Part shown: in pieces, positions 17,603 through 27,857 of the stretch
Position numbering within the stretch: position 1 is the first letter of the stretch
How the letters are laid out: each line of letters begins with the position of its first letter
Assembly (NCBI RefSeq): GCF_002161805.1
Contig: NZ_NFIP01000002.1
Location: 1-64,000 of the forward strand
Direction of reading: 5' to 3'
DNA from: Collinsella sp. An307
GTDB lineage: Bacteria > Actinomycetota > Coriobacteriia > Coriobacteriales > Coriobacteriaceae
DNA: 64,000 bases
Notes under the pieces: generated by a model
The model's input: only the letters and a program-made list of their open reading frames with translations
Databases searched by the model: none
What the model was told of the DNA's origin: nothing
Program-made: the position numbers and the translations under genes

Positions 17603-17977
17603 CTAGTATACGAGTGCGGCGAACGAGAAGGTGACGAGCCTCCACGCATCGCCCTCACGATGGTAGACCTCGGTCACGGCGAAGTGGTGCGCGGTCTCCT
17701 GTCCGTCGAGCAGCAGCGCGTAGTCGCAGTCGGTGATGACCACGCCGGTGTCGCCAAAAACACTCGGCGTCTGGTTGTGGAAAAGGATGTTCGTTGGTTT
17801 GAAGGCGCCCGAGGTGTAGAACTCGATCTCCTGGTCGAGCGGGGCGGTGATGCCGATGTGCACGAAGGTGCAGGCGGGGTCGGCGATGGCACGCATGCCA
17901 GCCTCGTCGGCGTGCTCCATAGCGTCCCAGAAGCACTTGCTGGTCTCAATCAGTTGATCGTTGAGCTGGTCAAACAT
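17603..17977 (-). CDS. SnoaL/NTF2-like protein (DUF4440 type)
   Basis: A 124-residue single-domain protein with the cone-shaped NTF2-like fold, suggested by the pattern of an N-terminal helical part (LNDQLIETSKCFWDAMEHAD), a DPACTFVHIG strand and the final VYHREGDAWRLVTFSFA. Such proteins range from small enzymes to binding domains; no specific function is visible. AGGAGGG precedes the ATG. It lies 42 bp upstream of, and in the same direction as, the phosphatase gene. Confidence 0.75.
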   Translation of the reverse strand: MFDQLNDQLIETSKCFWDAMEHADEAGMRAIADPACTFVHIGITAPLDQEIEFYTSGAFKPTNILFHNQTPSVFGDTGVVITDCDYALLLDGQETAHHFAVTEVYHREGDAWRLVTFSFAALVY

Positions 17978-18049
17978 TGGTTACCCTCCTGTTGCGTGAC
18001 GGGGTTGAAGGCGCGCTTCGGAGGCGCATGGACCTTACATCTCGTCTGA

Positions 18050-18928
18050 TTAGTACAGCGTGCCACCACCGAGCTGCTGCTTTTTCACGAGTTCGCCGAG
18101 CATCCAGCCCACGGTGTTGGGGTCGAAATGGTCAAAGATGCGCGGGAAGGTTGGATCCTCCAGTGTGGCGAACGCGGCCATGTCGGCATCATCGAGGGTG
18201 AAGTCGAAGACGTCGAAGTTCTGCTCCATGCGGTCACGATGCGTGGACTTGGGGATGACGACAACACCCTTCTGGATGAGGGCGCGCAGTGCCACCTGCG
18301 CCGCCGTCTTGCCATGCTTGGCGCCGATCTGGGCGAGCACGTCGTTGGTGAAGATGCCGTTCTTGCCCTCGGCGAAGGGACCCCAGGCCTCGTGCACCAC
18401 GCCGTAGCGCGCCATGACCTCGTGCGCGGCGTCTTGCTGACGGAAGGGGTGCGTCTCGATTTGGTTGACGGCGGGCGCCACCTCGGTCAGGCTACAGAGG
18501 TCCACCAAGCGCTCCGCGTAGCAGTTGGAGACGCCGATGGCGCGGATCTTGCCCGCCGTGTATGCGTCCTCCATGGCGCGGTAGGCGCCGGGGTAGTCGC
18601 CCATCATCTGGTGGAGCAGCATGAGGTCGATGTAATCGGTTCCGAGCTTTTTGAGTGTCTCATCAATCGAGGCGGTGGCACGCTCGTAGTTCATGTTGGA
18701 AACCCAGACCTTGCTGGTGATGAAGACCTCATCGCGCGGCACACCGCTCTTGCGGATGCCCTCGCCCACGCCCTCTTCATTGCCGTAGGCCTGGGCGGTG
18801 TCGATGAGGCGGTAGCCGACCTCAAGGGCCTCGGCGACGCAGCGTGCCGTCTCCTCCGGCGGTGTCTGAAATACGCCGTACCCGAGCATGGGCATCTCAA
18901 TGCCGTTGTTCAGCTTTACAAACTCCAT
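18050..18928 (-). CDS. aldo/keto reductase
   Basis: A 292-residue NADPH-dependent aldo/keto reductase (TIM barrel, 2,5-diketo-gluconate reductase-like). The catalytic tetrad is visible as Asp and Tyr in LIDTAQAYGNE, Lys in ITSKVW and His in LMLLHQMMG. The cofactor site is IPKSTHRDRMEQN near the C-terminus. The start at ATG 18928 follows AAGGGAAC; the frame is open 69 bases further but without a ribosome site. It is the second gene of a two-reductase unit; the first lies 37 bp upstream. Confidence 0.92.
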   Translation of the reverse strand: MEFVKLNNGIEMPMLGYGVFQTPPEETARCVAEALEVGYRLIDTAQAYGNEEGVGEGIRKSGVPRDEVFITSKVWVSNMNYERATASIDETLKKLGTDYIDLMLLHQMMGDYPGAYRAMEDAYTAGKIRAIGVSNCYAERLVDLCSLTEVAPAVNQIETHPFRQQDAAHEVMARYGVVHEAWGPFAEGKNGIFTNDVLAQIGAKHGKTAAQVALRALIQKGVVVIPKSTHRDRMEQNFDVFDFTLDDADMAAFATLEDPTFPRIFDHFDPNTVGWMLGELVKKQQLGGGTLY

Positions 18929-18965
18929 GGTGGTTCCCTTCTTGTTGTCGACCCTGCCGAACGAG

Positions 18966-19835
18966 TTACGCCTGCTTGGAATAATCGTTAGTCGCAAGCA
19001 CGAACGCCGGCGGCTCCTCGGGCACCTGGTAGTAGGGGTGCTGGGGCAACGCGTTTATGCGCGCCATCTCGTCCTCGGTCAGCTCAAAGTCGAAGATGTC
19101 GATGTTGTCGGCCATGTGCGCGGGGTTCAGCGTCTTGGGGAACGTGACGTTGCCTTCCTGATAGCTCCAGCGCAGGATGATCTGCGCAGTGCCCTTGCCG
19201 TACTTCTGGGCAAGCTCGGTAAAGATTGGCTCAGTCATGAGGTTGGCATCGCCGTGGCCGAGCGGGTACCAGCCCTCGAAGACCACATCGAAGAGACCGC
19301 GCTCGGCAAGCGCTGCCTTGAGCTCGTGTTGGTTGCTGTAGGGGTTGATTTCCACCTGGAGCACGGCCGGCTTGATCTCAGCGACGGCCAAGATCTCATC
19401 AATCTTGTGGATGGGGAAGTTGGAGAGGCCGATGGCGCGCACCTTGCCCTCGCGCACAGCCTCCTCCATCGCCTTCCAACCGCTTACGTAGTCGCCGTAG
19501 GGCTGGTGGAAGAGCAGCAGGTCGACGTAGTCCGTGTCGAGGCGCTCGAGCGTGGCGTCGATGTCCGCCTTGCACTTCTCGTAGGGGTAGCTCTGCGGGA
19601 AGAGCTTCGTCGTCACGAAGAGGTCCTCGCGCGGAACGCCTGCGTCCTTGATCGCGCGCCCGACGGCGACTTCGTTGAAGTAGGCATTCGCGGTGTCGAT
19701 GTGCGTGTAGCCGAGCTCGAGGGCCTCGGGCAGGTGCTTCTCGACCTCGGCGGAGGTCATCATATACACACCATAGCCGATGGCGGGAATCTCGGTGCCG
19801 CTCGTTAACGGAAGGGTGGGGATTTTGATACCCAT
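18966..19835 (-). CDS. aldo/keto reductase
   Basis: A 289-residue aldo/keto reductase, paralogous to the gene after it. Tetrad residues appear in HIDTANAYFNE (Asp, Tyr), VTTKLF (Lys) and LLLFHQPYGDY (His). The C-terminal phosphate-binding motif is FPKTLNPAHMADN. AAAGGA precedes the ATG. A LysR-type regulator is divergent 166 bp away, so it is likely to control this pair. Confidence 0.92.
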   Translation of the reverse strand: MGIKIPTLPLTSGTEIPAIGYGVYMMTSAEVEKHLPEALELGYTHIDTANAYFNEVAVGRAIKDAGVPREDLFVTTKLFPQSYPYEKCKADIDATLERLDTDYVDLLLFHQPYGDYVSGWKAMEEAVREGKVRAIGLSNFPIHKIDEILAVAEIKPAVLQVEINPYSNQHELKAALAERGLFDVVFEGWYPLGHGDANLMTEPIFTELAQKYGKGTAQIILRWSYQEGNVTFPKTLNPAHMADNIDIFDFELTEDEMARINALPQHPYYQVPEEPPAFVLATNDYSKQA

Positions 19836-20001
19836 TATCGTTCCTTTCTCTTGTATAGCATTTTCATCTCATGCATAGAATTACATGGTATAGAGCTGGT
19901 GTAAAATGCACCTAGCAGTCAATTGCATGCATGTAGCGCATATAGCGCCTAGAATGCTCGCGGCGATTGTGGGCATCAAATTCGAAAGGTGAGAGGTAGC
20001 T
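19836..20001. promoter_or_regulatory. divergent promoter region between reductases and LysR gene
   Basis: An AT-richer 166-bp region with several short dyads: GCATGC with ATGCAT-like flanks near 19925, and GCGC-ATATA-GCGC near 19937-19949. LysR-type regulators bind imperfect dyads (T-N11-A) in such places. I cannot assign exact -35/-10 boxes. Confidence 0.45.
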
Positions 20002-20853
20002 GTGGAGTTTGATCAGATGCGTCAGCTCGACGCCATAGAGCGTTTGGGCACCATGTCATCGGCTGCCGAGGAGCTGCACATATCCCAGCCGGCTCTTAGC
20101 CGTTCTATTCAGCGGCTTGAGGCCGAGCTGGGCTGCACGTTATTTGACCGCGCGGGCCGCCGCATCGAGCTCAACGATGCCGGTCGTGCGGCGGTCGAGG
20201 GGGCACGGGCCATCTTGCGTGACGAGAAGGTGCTCCGGGTGAATGTGGCGGCGGCAGTAGAGCGCGCTCGCGCCCTGCACGTGGCCACGGTCGCGCCGGC
20301 GCCGCTGTGGCGCCTGACCGCTCTTGCGATGGAGCGTTTTCCCCAGGAGACGCTCATCTATGAGACGGTGGATGAGCGCGAGGCGCTGCGGCAGGTGGCT
20401 TCCGGCGCAAGCGACTTTGCCATAACGTGCGCGGACCCGCATCGACCGGGCCTTCAGGCGTGCGAGCTCATGCACGAGAATCTCTTTGTTACGCTGCCGC
20501 CTAACCATCCCTTTGCCGCTCGCAAAGCTGTGGCGTTCGCCGACCTTGCAAACGAGACGTTCCTCATCATGACGAATATCGGTTTCTGGCGCGGCCTGGT
20601 CGACCGTGCAATTCCAGGCGCCACCTATATCGAGCAGAACGATCGCATGGTCTTTTCGCAGCTGGCGCGCTCAACTCCGCATTGCACGTTCATCACCGAC
20701 GCACCGTTTCAACGTGACGCTACGCCGGGTCGCGCCATCGTTCCCATTTCCGACCCCGCCGCCCATGCGGTGTTCTACCTCGTGACGCGTTCGGATGCGA
20801 AGGGCATTGCCGGCGCGCTTTTTTCCTGGGCGCGCGAAGAGGGGCGCGCCTGA
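20002..20853 (+). CDS. LysR-family transcriptional regulator
   Basis: A 283-residue LysR-type regulator with an N-terminal winged helix (residues 1-60: AIERLGTMSSAAEELHISQPALSRSI read as two segments) and a C-terminal substrate-binding-like effector domain (about 90-283). The GTG start follows GAGAGG. It is divergent from two aldo/keto reductase genes, the usual arrangement for control of the neighbours in response to a metabolite, which is inferred. The effector is unknown. Confidence 0.93.
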   Translation: MEFDQMRQLDAIERLGTMSSAAEELHISQPALSRSIQRLEAELGCTLFDRAGRRIELNDAGRAAVEGARAILRDEKVLRVNVAAAVERARALHVATVAPAPLWRLTALAMERFPQETLIYETVDEREALRQVASGASDFAITCADPHRPGLQACELMHENLFVTLPPNHPFAARKAVAFADLANETFLIMTNIGFWRGLVDRAIPGATYIEQNDRMVFSQLARSTPHCTFITDAPFQRDATPGRAIVPISDPAAHAVFYLVTRSDAKGIAGALFSWAREEGRA

Positions 20854-20979
20854 TGGGCGGCCCCGCGCCCTAACCGTTCGCGGAAAGCCTTCGAGCACGT
20901 GGTGTCGGTTGAGAGAAAATAACAACTCGGCTATCGATTCGACGTGCGCCCCGGCGGGCGCCAGCAGAAAGGACCTTAT

Positions 20980-21342
20980 ATGAAAATCGCTATTCCAACC
21001 ATGGGTGCCGGCGGACTTGATTGCGAGCGCTCCGGTCACTTTGGCCATTGCGACTGCTTTACGGTGGTGACCGTCGAGGACGGCAAGATTGTCGCAACCG
21101 ACATCATCGACAACCCGCCCCATGAGGAGGGCGGCTGCCTGCGTCCCGTAGGAATCCTCGCCAATGCCGGCATCGACGCCATCGTTGCCGCAGGCATGGG
21201 CATGCGGCCCATGATGGGCTTTGCTGAGGCAGGCATCACGGTGCTCTACGATGCCGAGACCCCGCGCGTGGGCGACGTTGCGGAGAAGACCGCCGCGGGC
21301 GCGCTGCCTGTGATGGGCGAGGAGCATGCCTGTCATCATTAA
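20980..21342 (+). CDS. NifX/NafY-like dinitrogenase iron-molybdenum cofactor-fold protein
   Basis: A 120-residue single-domain protein of the NifB/NifX C-terminal family, often found with Mrp-type ATPases in anaerobes. Motifs: MKIAIPT, ERSGHFGHCDCF and the glycine-rich AAGMGMRPMMGF. It ends in a metal-ligand-rich tail EEHACHH. No nitrogenase genes are present, so a role in metal or Fe-S handling is more likely than in nitrogen fixation. The start at 20980 follows GAAAGGA. Confidence 0.88.
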   Translation: MKIAIPTMGAGGLDCERSGHFGHCDCFTVVTVEDGKIVATDIIDNPPHEEGGCLRPVGILANAGIDAIVAAGMGMRPMMGFAEAGITVLYDAETPRVGDVAEKTAAGALPVMGEEHACHH

Positions 21343-21383
21343 TCGGATTGGCGTAGGGTAACGGCAATTTGCGAGGAGGGCAT

Positions 21384-21914
21384 ATGAAGGAGCACATCGA
21401 CGTCATCGAGCGCGCGGGCGACATCTTGGGCGCACTTACGCCCGGGGCGCTGTTCACGGTATGCGTGGACGGCGAGGTGAACACGATGACCATCGGCTGG
21501 GGCATGCTCGGTATCGAGTGGCGCAAGCCCGTCTTTATCGCCTATATCCGCAACGACCGCTACACGCACGAGCTGCTCGAGCGCGCCGACTGTTTCACTG
21601 TTAACGCTCCTGTACCAACAGGAGACGCCGAGGCGGATGCGCGCGTGCGCCGCGCCCTCGGCTTCTGCGGCTCAAAGAGCGGGCGCGACCTCAACAAGAT
21701 AGACGGGCTCGGCCTTACACTCGTCGAGGGCGAGCAGGTGGACGCTCCGGCTATTGCCGAGCTGCCGCTCACGCTCGAGTGCCGCATCATCTACCGTCGC
21801 GATCAGGACACTGCGCTTATGCCTGATGAGCTCCGCCAGAGCGTGTACGGCGGCGCACCGGTCTACCACACCGCCTATTACGGCGAGGTCGTGGATGCCT
21901 ACATCGTGAAATGA
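21384..21914 (+). CDS. flavin reductase-like FMN-binding protein
   Basis: A 176-residue split-barrel flavoprotein of the flavoredoxin/flavin reductase family. NTMTIGWGMLGIEWRKPVF is the flavin-contacting segment and YTHELLERADCFTVN the second conserved block. It probably passes electrons via bound FMN. The ATG at 21384 has GAGGAGGG 5 bases upstream. It follows the NifX-like gene by 41 bp and precedes the broken DUF389 gene by 1 bp, suggesting one transcript. Confidence 0.85.
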   Translation: MKEHIDVIERAGDILGALTPGALFTVCVDGEVNTMTIGWGMLGIEWRKPVFIAYIRNDRYTHELLERADCFTVNAPVPTGDAEADARVRRALGFCGSKSGRDLNKIDGLGLTLVEGEQVDAPAIAELPLTLECRIIYRRDQDTALMPDELRQSVYGGAPVYHTAYYGEVVDAYIVK

Positions 21915-21915
21915 G

Positions 21916-22921
21916 ATGCGCATGACCAGTCTGAGCAAGATTCTGCTTGGCGGTAGGCTCGAACCCGGAGTGGTGGCGGATGCCGAGCGAGCCAGCTTTG
22001 TGAAGGTGGATGATCCCTGGCACCAGTACACCGCGTTTTTTCTGCGACTTGTTGCCGCAACGGTCGTTGCTACCGCGGGAATCGCCGCAGACTCCGCAAC
22101 CGCCGTCATAGGCGCCATGCTCTTGGCGCCACTCATGTCCCCCATGCTCGGTGCTGCGCTCGCCACGGCGCTCGGTCGGCCCGCAAAGACGCTCCAGACG
22201 CTCGCGCTCACGCTCGTTGGCATGGCGGCGGTCATTGCTGTGTCCGCCTGTGTGACGGCCATCGTTCCCGTGGCGATTGACCTGAGCACTAACGCCCAGA
22301 TTCTGGCTCGCATATCTCCACGGCTTGTCGACCTTATCATCGCTCTCGCTGCCGGCTTCATGGCGGCGTTCGCCTCGATCCGCCGCGATATTCCCGGCAC
22401 GGCGCCCGGTATCGCGCTTTCGGCATCTATTGTTCCGCCGCTCTGCGTGACGGGCGGCGCTCTTTGAGGGAGCGCCCGATGCCGCTCTCGGGTTCTTCCT
22501 ACTCTTTGTGACCAACTACGTCGCTATCCAAATTGCCGGTACAGCGGTATACCTCGCCGCAGGGCTTGGGGCTCGGAAGTTCTCGGTTATCGAGGGCGAG
22601 GCGCGCGAGCTCTGGTACATCAGCGTGGGAATCGCCGCGGCGGTCGTCGTGGCGCTGCTGGCTACGACGAGCATGGGCATCGTCCATGAGAACGAGCAGC
22701 TGCGCATCGCCCAAGACGAGGTGGGGGCATGGATTGAGGGGAGTGACTACCGCGTTTCACGATTCGAGCTTGAGGACGGTGAACTGAGGCTCGAGATTGC
22801 GGGCTCGGAGCACGTGCCCTCTGCAGAGCGGCTGAACAGGGCGCTCTTTGACGCGGGCCTTCACCTAGATGAGCTTTCCATCGCCGTGGTGGACGAACGG
22901 CGCATCGTGAATACGTCGTAA
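21916..22921 (+). pseudogene. DUF389 membrane protein interrupted by a frameshift
   Basis: The first frame (21916-22467) gives a DUF389 membrane domain: ADSATAVIGAMLLAPLMSPM, RRDIPGTAPGIALSASIVPP, then stops right after CVTGGAL. The other frame (open to 22921) carries on with the expected next segment, APDAALGFFLLFVTNYVAIQ, a membrane segment and a soluble tail. Removing one T from the run at 22463-22465 joins them as GALEGAPDAALG. This is a +1 frameshift, real or from a base-calling error. The restored protein would be about 335 residues. The function of DUF389 proteins is not established. Confidence 0.85.
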
Positions 22922-23059
22922 GCACCTGGATCGGCTTGGAGCCGGCGCGATTGCCTCTTTTTCCAACAATATCAACAAACGGTTGAATATTTTCCTCTTC
23001 ACGGTGCGCACCGGGCTCGCCACAATAGGTATGAGTGAGGCGAGGGGAATGAGACCCGT

Positions 23060-23403
23060 ATGGCAGCACCGGCAACACCGGGCAAGGGCGCGTTATCGCG
23101 ATCATTTTGCTCGTGATCTTTTTGGCGATCGGCTTTGTGTTCTTCGATCCTCTGGGCAGCAAAAATCCTGAGGGCGTGGACACCGATGCCTTTGAGCTCC
23201 GCAGCGTGACGATGTCGGGCGACGACTATGAGGTCGTCACCTACGACGATGACCTGTTTGTGCTCTCGGCAGATAACGTCGAGGTACTCGGGCTTGAGGA
23301 CAGTGGTCGCGACTTTATGTCACGCGACGAGAGCACCCTCTGGCTCAAGCCGGATACCGCGGAGCGCCTAGGCCTTGCCGGCGAGATTGATATGGTCAGC
23401 TAG
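23060..23403 (+). pseudogene. small membrane-anchored protein with probable frameshift
   Basis: An ATG at 23060 (GAGGGGA upstream) starts MAAPATPGKG in one frame. From 23089 another frame runs RVIAIILLVIFLAIGFVFF and then about 85 soluble, acidic residues to 23403. Together these read as one N-in membrane anchor with an outside domain; joining them needs one extra base near 23088. Without that, the only start in the long frame is TTG 23107, inside the membrane segment and with no ribosome site. I do not recognise the soluble domain. Confidence 0.6.
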
Positions 23404-23460
23404 GGCGCACCTCAAAGCCACAATCGAACAAGGATTGAATATCCCGTGACGGACGGGTGG

Positions 23461-23476
23461 TCGAACACCTGTCCGC
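23461..23476. promoter_or_regulatory. candidate LexA/SOS box upstream of uvrA
   Basis: TCGAACACCTGTCCGC matches the actinobacterial/Bacillus-type LexA consensus TCGAAC-N4-GTTCGA in 10 of 12 fixed positions. It lies 90 bases before the uvrA start. uvrA is SOS-controlled in many bacteria. No such site was seen before uvrB or uvrC. Confidence 0.4.
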
Positions 23477-23565
23477 CATCGGTGGCGCTAAACTGAACTG
23501 TTAGCCGGTAGTTGCCGGCGCAATTCCCATACGTTTCGCACCTGGTCCACCGAAAGGGGTTCTCA

Positions 23566-26442
23566 GTGGCAGATACATCCATCCGCATCCGCGGGGCGCG
23601 CGAGCACAACCTGCGGGATATCGATGTCACAATCCCGCGCGACAAGCTCGTCGTTATCACCGGCCTCTCGGGCTCTGGCAAGTCGAGTCTCGCGTTTGAC
23701 ACCATCTATGCCGAGGGCCAGCGTCGCTACGTCGAGTCGCTCTCCAGCTATGCGCGTCAGTTCCTAGGGCAGATGGACAAGCCCGACCTCGACTCCATCG
23801 ACGGTCTTTCGCCGGCAGTGTCCATCGACCAGAAGACGACCTCCAAGAACCCGCGCTCCACGGTGGGCACGGTGACCGAGATCTACGACTACCTCCGCCT
23901 GCTCTTTGCGCGTATCGGCACGCCGCATTGCCCTGAGTGCGGTCGCGTTATCGAGCGCCAGACCACCGACCAGGTGGCCGACAAGATCCTCGAGGCGGGG
24001 GAGGGCCGGCGCGCCTTTGTGCTTGCCCCGGTTGTCACGGACCGCAAGGGCGAGTTTGCCAAGCTTCTCGACGACCTGCGCCGCGAGGGCTTCTCCCGCG
24101 TGCGTATCGACGGCGAGGTGCACTCGCTCGACGATCCCATCGAGCTCGACAAGAAGTTCCGCCACACCATCGAGGTTGTGGTGGACCGCATCGTCATCCG
24201 CGAGGGGTCCGTCGGCCGTATTGCAGAGGCCGTCGAGCAGGCGACCAAGCTCGCGCACGGTCGTGTTGCCGTGTACCTGCTGCCCGACCGTGACGCCCCC
24301 GAGGGCACGGCCGGCGAGCTTTTGACCTACTCGCTCGCGCTTGCCTGCCCGGAGCACGGTCACTCCATCGACGACCTGCAGCCGCGCGATTTTTCGTTCA
24401 ACGCCCCGTACGGCGCCTGCCCGGAGTGCGACGGCCTCGGCTTCAAGAAGGTTGTGGACGCCGAGGCACTCATTGAGGACCCGTCGCTCTCCGTTGAGGA
24501 CGGCGTCTTTGGCAGCTTCTTTGGCAAGTCGAACTACTACCCGCAGATCTTCCGCGCCCTCGCCAAGCACCTCAAGGTCGATCCCGCCACCCCGTGGCGC
24601 GACCTGCCCGCGCGCGTGAAGAAGGTGTTTCTCGACGGCCTTGGCGACAAGAAGATGCGCGTCGACTATCACACACAGGACGGGCGCGATACCCACTGGT
24701 TCACCAAGTACTCGGGTGTGCGCAACATCCTGTACGAGCGCTACATCGAGACCACCAACGAGAACACCAAGGCGCGCCTCGAGAAGTACATCCGCGAGGA
24801 GCCCTGCCGTGCCTGCCACGGCGCGCGCCTGCGTCCCGAGATGCTCGCCGTCACGGTCGGCGACAAGTCCATCTACGAGGTGTGCTGCATGAGCTGCCGT
24901 GATTCGCTCGAGTTCTTTGAGGAGCTTACGCTCACCGAGCGTCAGCAGTTCATTGGCGGCCGCATTGTGAAGGAGATCGTGGAGCGCCTGCGCTTCCTTG
25001 TCGACGTGGGTCTTGACTACCTCACCCTCGACCGTGCTTCTGCCACGCTCTCGGGCGGTGAGGCACAGCGCATCCGTCTGGCGACGCAGATCGGCGCGGG
25101 CCTCATGGGCGTCCTCTACATTTTGGACGAGCCTTCAATTGGTCTGCACCAGCGCGACAACGAGCGTCTTATTGCCACGCTCGAGCGCCTGCGCGACCTC
25201 GGCAACACGGTGATTGTGGTCGAGCACGACGAGGACACCATCCGCGCCGCGGACTACGTGATCGACATGGGTCCGGGTGCGGGCGAGAACGGCGGACACG
25301 TGGTGTGCGCGGGTACGCCTCAGGAGGTTATGGCCTGCAGCGACTCGCTTACGGGCCAGTATCTCACCGGTTCGCGCATGGTGGAGCTGCCCGCCGAGCG
25401 CCGTCGCCCCGGGCGCGGCGCCCTCACCATCACGGGTGCCAAGGCAAACAACCTCAAAAACGTCACGGCAAAGATCGAGTTCGGCACCTTTACCGTCGTC
25501 ACGGGCGTATCGGGCTCTGGCAAGTCGAGTCTTGTGACCGACACGATCGCCCCTGCCCTCACGAACGCCATTCATCGCTCGGGCCGCCCCGTCGGTCCGT
25601 ATAAGAAGCTCGAGGGTGTTGAGGAGATCGACAAGGTCATCGATATCGATCAGTCGCCGATCGGCCGCACCCCGCGCTCCAACCCCGCGACCTACATTGG
25701 GCTCTGGGATGATCTGCGCGCGCTGTTTGCGAGCGTGCCGGAGTCCAAGGCGCGCGGCTACTCGCCCGGGCGCTTTAGCTTCAACGTCGCGGGCGGCCGC
25801 TGCGAGGCCTGCAAGGGTGACGGCCAGATCAAGATCGAGATGCACTTCCTGCCGGACATCTACGTGCCGTGCGAGGTCTGCGGCGGCAAGCGCTACAACC
25901 GCGAGACGCTTGAAGTCACCTACCGCGGCAAGAACATCTCCGACGTGCTCGATATGAGTGTGACCGAGGCGCTCGCCTTCTTTGGCAACATCCCGCAGAT
26001 CAAGCGGAAGCTCCAGACGCTCTACGACGTGGGCCTGGGCTACGTTCGCCTGGGCCAGCCGGCGACGACGCTCTCGGGCGGTGAGGCGCAGCGCGTGAAG
26101 CTCGCCAAGGAGCTCCACCGCAAACAGACGGGCCGCACGTTCTACATTTTGGACGAGCCCACCACGGGTCTGCACTTTGAGGACGTCCGCCAGCTCATCG
26201 ACGTGCTGCAGCGCCTGGTTGATGCGGGCAACACCGTGCTTGTTATCGAGCACAACCTCGACGTCATCAAGGTGGCCGACCGCATCATCGACCTTGGCCC
26301 CGAGGGCGGCTCGCGCGGCGGGCGCATCGTGGTCTCGGGCACGCCCGAGCAGGTCGCGGCCTGCCCGGAGAGCTACACGGGACGCTTCCTCGGCCCCATC
26401 CTCGAGCGCGACCGCGCGCGCATGGAGGCGCGAGAGGCTTAA
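23566..26442 (+). CDS. uvrA: excinuclease ABC subunit A
   Basis: UvrA is the ATP-dependent DNA damage sensor that dimerises and loads UvrB. The 958-residue protein has two ABC ATPase modules with Walker [10 protein letters not shown] (near residue 35) and GVSGSGKSS (near 650), ABC signatures [12 protein letters not shown] and [12 protein letters not shown], and zinc-binding cysteine pairs ([27 protein letters not shown]). The start is GTG 23566 with AAAGGGG 6 bases upstream; reading further upstream gives non-family sequence. Length is normal. Confidence 0.97.
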   Translation: MADTSIRIRGAREHNLRDIDVTIPRDKLVVITGLSGSGKSSLAFDTIYAEGQRRYVESLSSYARQFLGQMDKPDLDSIDGLSPAVSIDQKTTSKNPRSTVGTVTEIYDYLRLLFARIGTPHCPECGRVIERQTTDQVADKILEAGEGRRAFVLAPVVTDRKGEFAKLLDDLRREGFSRVRIDGEVHSLDDPIELDKKFRHTIEVVVDRIVIREGSVGRIAEAVEQATKLAHGRVAVYLLPDRDAPEGTAGELLTYSLALACPEHGHSIDDLQPRDFSFNAPYGACPECDGLGFKKVVDAEALIEDPSLSVEDGVFGSFFGKSNYYPQIFRALAKHLKVDPATPWRDLPARVKKVFLDGLGDKKMRVDYHTQDGRDTHWFTKYSGVRNILYERYIETTNENTKARLEKYIREEPCRACHGARLRPEMLAVTVGDKSIYEVCCMSCRDSLEFFEELTLTERQQFIGGRIVKEIVERLRFLVDVGLDYLTLDRASATLSGGEAQRIRLATQIGAGLMGVLYILDEPSIGLHQRDNERLIATLERLRDLGNTVIVVEHDEDTIRAADYVIDMGPGAGENGGHVVCAGTPQEVMACSDSLTGQYLTGSRMVELPAERRRPGRGALTITGAKANNLKNVTAKIEFGTFTVVTGVSGSGKSSLVTDTIAPALTNAIHRSGRPVGPYKKLEGVEEIDKVIDIDQSPIGRTPRSNPATYIGLWDDLRALFASVPESKARGYSPGRFSFNVAGGRCEACKGDGQIKIEMHFLPDIYVPCEVCGGKRYNRETLEVTYRGKNISDVLDMSVTEALAFFGNIPQIKRKLQTLYDVGLGYVRLGQPATTLSGGEAQRVKLAKELHRKQTGRTFYILDEPTTGLHFEDVRQLIDVLQRLVDAGNTVLVIEHNLDVIKVADRIIDLGPEGGSRGGRIVVSGTPEQVAACPESYTGRFLGPILERDRARMEAREA

Positions 26443-26562
26443 AAGGTGCACGCAACGGCCCGCGTGGCCTCGCCGCGCGGGCGTTGTGGAGTGTGTTTGG
26501 GTGCCCGTGGAGCCTGCTATCATGGTAGGCATACGTTTCTGCCCCTCGGGAAGGCATCAGAC

Positions 26563-27843
26563 ATGAAGCTCAACCATACCGTTGCATGCCTTGCGCGCGC
26601 CGGCGCCGTCCGGCGGGCGGTCGCTGCGGGCCTTGCGCTCTCGCTTGCCGGGGCGAGCGTCCTGGCGCCGCTCTCTGCGGCGGCCGCGCCCTCTGACAGC
26701 CTGGAGGCTCAGGTCACTGAAGCCCAGGAAAAGCTTGCTGACCTTACCTACGAGCTCGAGCTTGCCCAGGCCGAGGCGGACACCACGGCGCTCGATCTCG
26801 CCGACACCCAGGACCGCATCGCGGAGCTCGAGACGCAGGTGGCCGAGACCTCCGAGCAGCTCGACGCTGCCCAGGCGGATTTGTCGAGCAAGGCGGCCCA
26901 ATCGTACAAATCTGGTGCGGTCACCCTTATCGACATCATCTTCTCCTCATCGAGCTTTGACGAGCTCGCAAGCCGTCTGTTCTACGCGAACAAGGTCGCC
27001 GAGGCGGAGGCCGACCGCGTGTCGACCGTTCGTGAGCTGCAAGAGAGCCTCGCCGCCCAAAAAAGCGAGCTCACCTCGCGCGAGGACGAGCTGACCGGGC
27101 TTCTGGCCGACCAGTCTGCCGATGCCGCCGCGCTCGAGGCCGCGCGCAACGAGACGTCGAGCTACGTCAACGGTCTCTCCGGCGAGCTTGCGGAGGCCCT
27201 TGCGGCCGAGCGTGCCGCCGCAGCGGAGGTCGTGCACGAGAGCGAGGAGAACTCGGCACCCGCAACCGATAACGGTGGCTCCACTCCTGCAGACGATGAG
27301 GGGAGTGCCGAGGGCTCGGGCAACGAGGACAACGGCAACAACGGCGGCGCTGGCAACGGCGGCGCCACGACCCCGAGCGCGCCCTCAACTGACCCGGACC
27401 CCGCGCCGAGCACGCCTGATCCCGACCCTGCGCCGAGCGTGCCCGCCGGTAGCGGCAACCTGAGCCAGGGCCAGCGCTCTACCATCATCGCCGCCGCGCG
27501 CAGCCAGCTCGGCTGCGCCTACGACTACGGCACCATGATCCCGGGCGTCTCGTTCGACTGCTCGGGCCTTACCACCTACTGCTACAGCTTGGCGGGCGTC
27601 TCCATCCCGCGATCCTCAGCTACCCAGTACCGCACCGTCAAGAACGCCGGCAACCTCAAGACCGACGCATCCCAGCTCGTTGCGGGCGACCTCGTCTTCT
27701 ATCAGACGGGCGGGACCATCCGCCACGTCGCCATCTATATTGGCGGCGGCAACGTCATCCACGCGAGCGACTACAGCACGGGCGTCATCACCTCGGGCCT
27801 TTACTACAGCTCGGGCTTCTGCGGTGGCGGCAGCCCCATTTAA
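26563..27843 (+). CDS. secreted coiled-coil NlpC/P60 peptidoglycan hydrolase
   Basis: A 426-residue secreted cell-wall endopeptidase of the RipA/CwlO type. It has a signal peptide with a hydrophobic core ending around AAAAPSDS (residue 45), a long coiled coil (about 46-230), a low-complexity linker rich in Asn, Gly, Ser, Pro and Asp (about 232-310), and a C-terminal NlpC/P60 domain. The catalytic Cys is in SFDCSGLTTYC and the His in RHVAIYIGGGNVIHAS. It is expected to cut stem peptides during cell separation. The start at 26563 follows GGGAAGG. Confidence 0.93.
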   Translation: MKLNHTVACLARAGAVRRAVAAGLALSLAGASVLAPLSAAAAPSDSLEAQVTEAQEKLADLTYELELAQAEADTTALDLADTQDRIAELETQVAETSEQLDAAQADLSSKAAQSYKSGAVTLIDIIFSSSSFDELASRLFYANKVAEAEADRVSTVRELQESLAAQKSELTSREDELTGLLADQSADAAALEAARNETSSYVNGLSGELAEALAAERAAAAEVVHESEENSAPATDNGGSTPADDEGSAEGSGNEDNGNNGGAGNGGATTPSAPSTDPDPAPSTPDPDPAPSVPAGSGNLSQGQRSTIIAAARSQLGCAYDYGTMIPGVSFDCSGLTTYCYSLAGVSIPRSSATQYRTVKNAGNLKTDASQLVAGDLVFYQTGGTIRHVAIYIGGGNVIHASDYSTGVITSGLYYSSGFCGGGSPI

Positions 27844-27857
27844 GCGCGAGGCGGTTC

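Noticed and set aside
20980-21342. Nitrogen fixation from the NifX-like gene
   Set aside because: No nif structural or assembly genes are present; this fold is widespread in non-fixing anaerobes.
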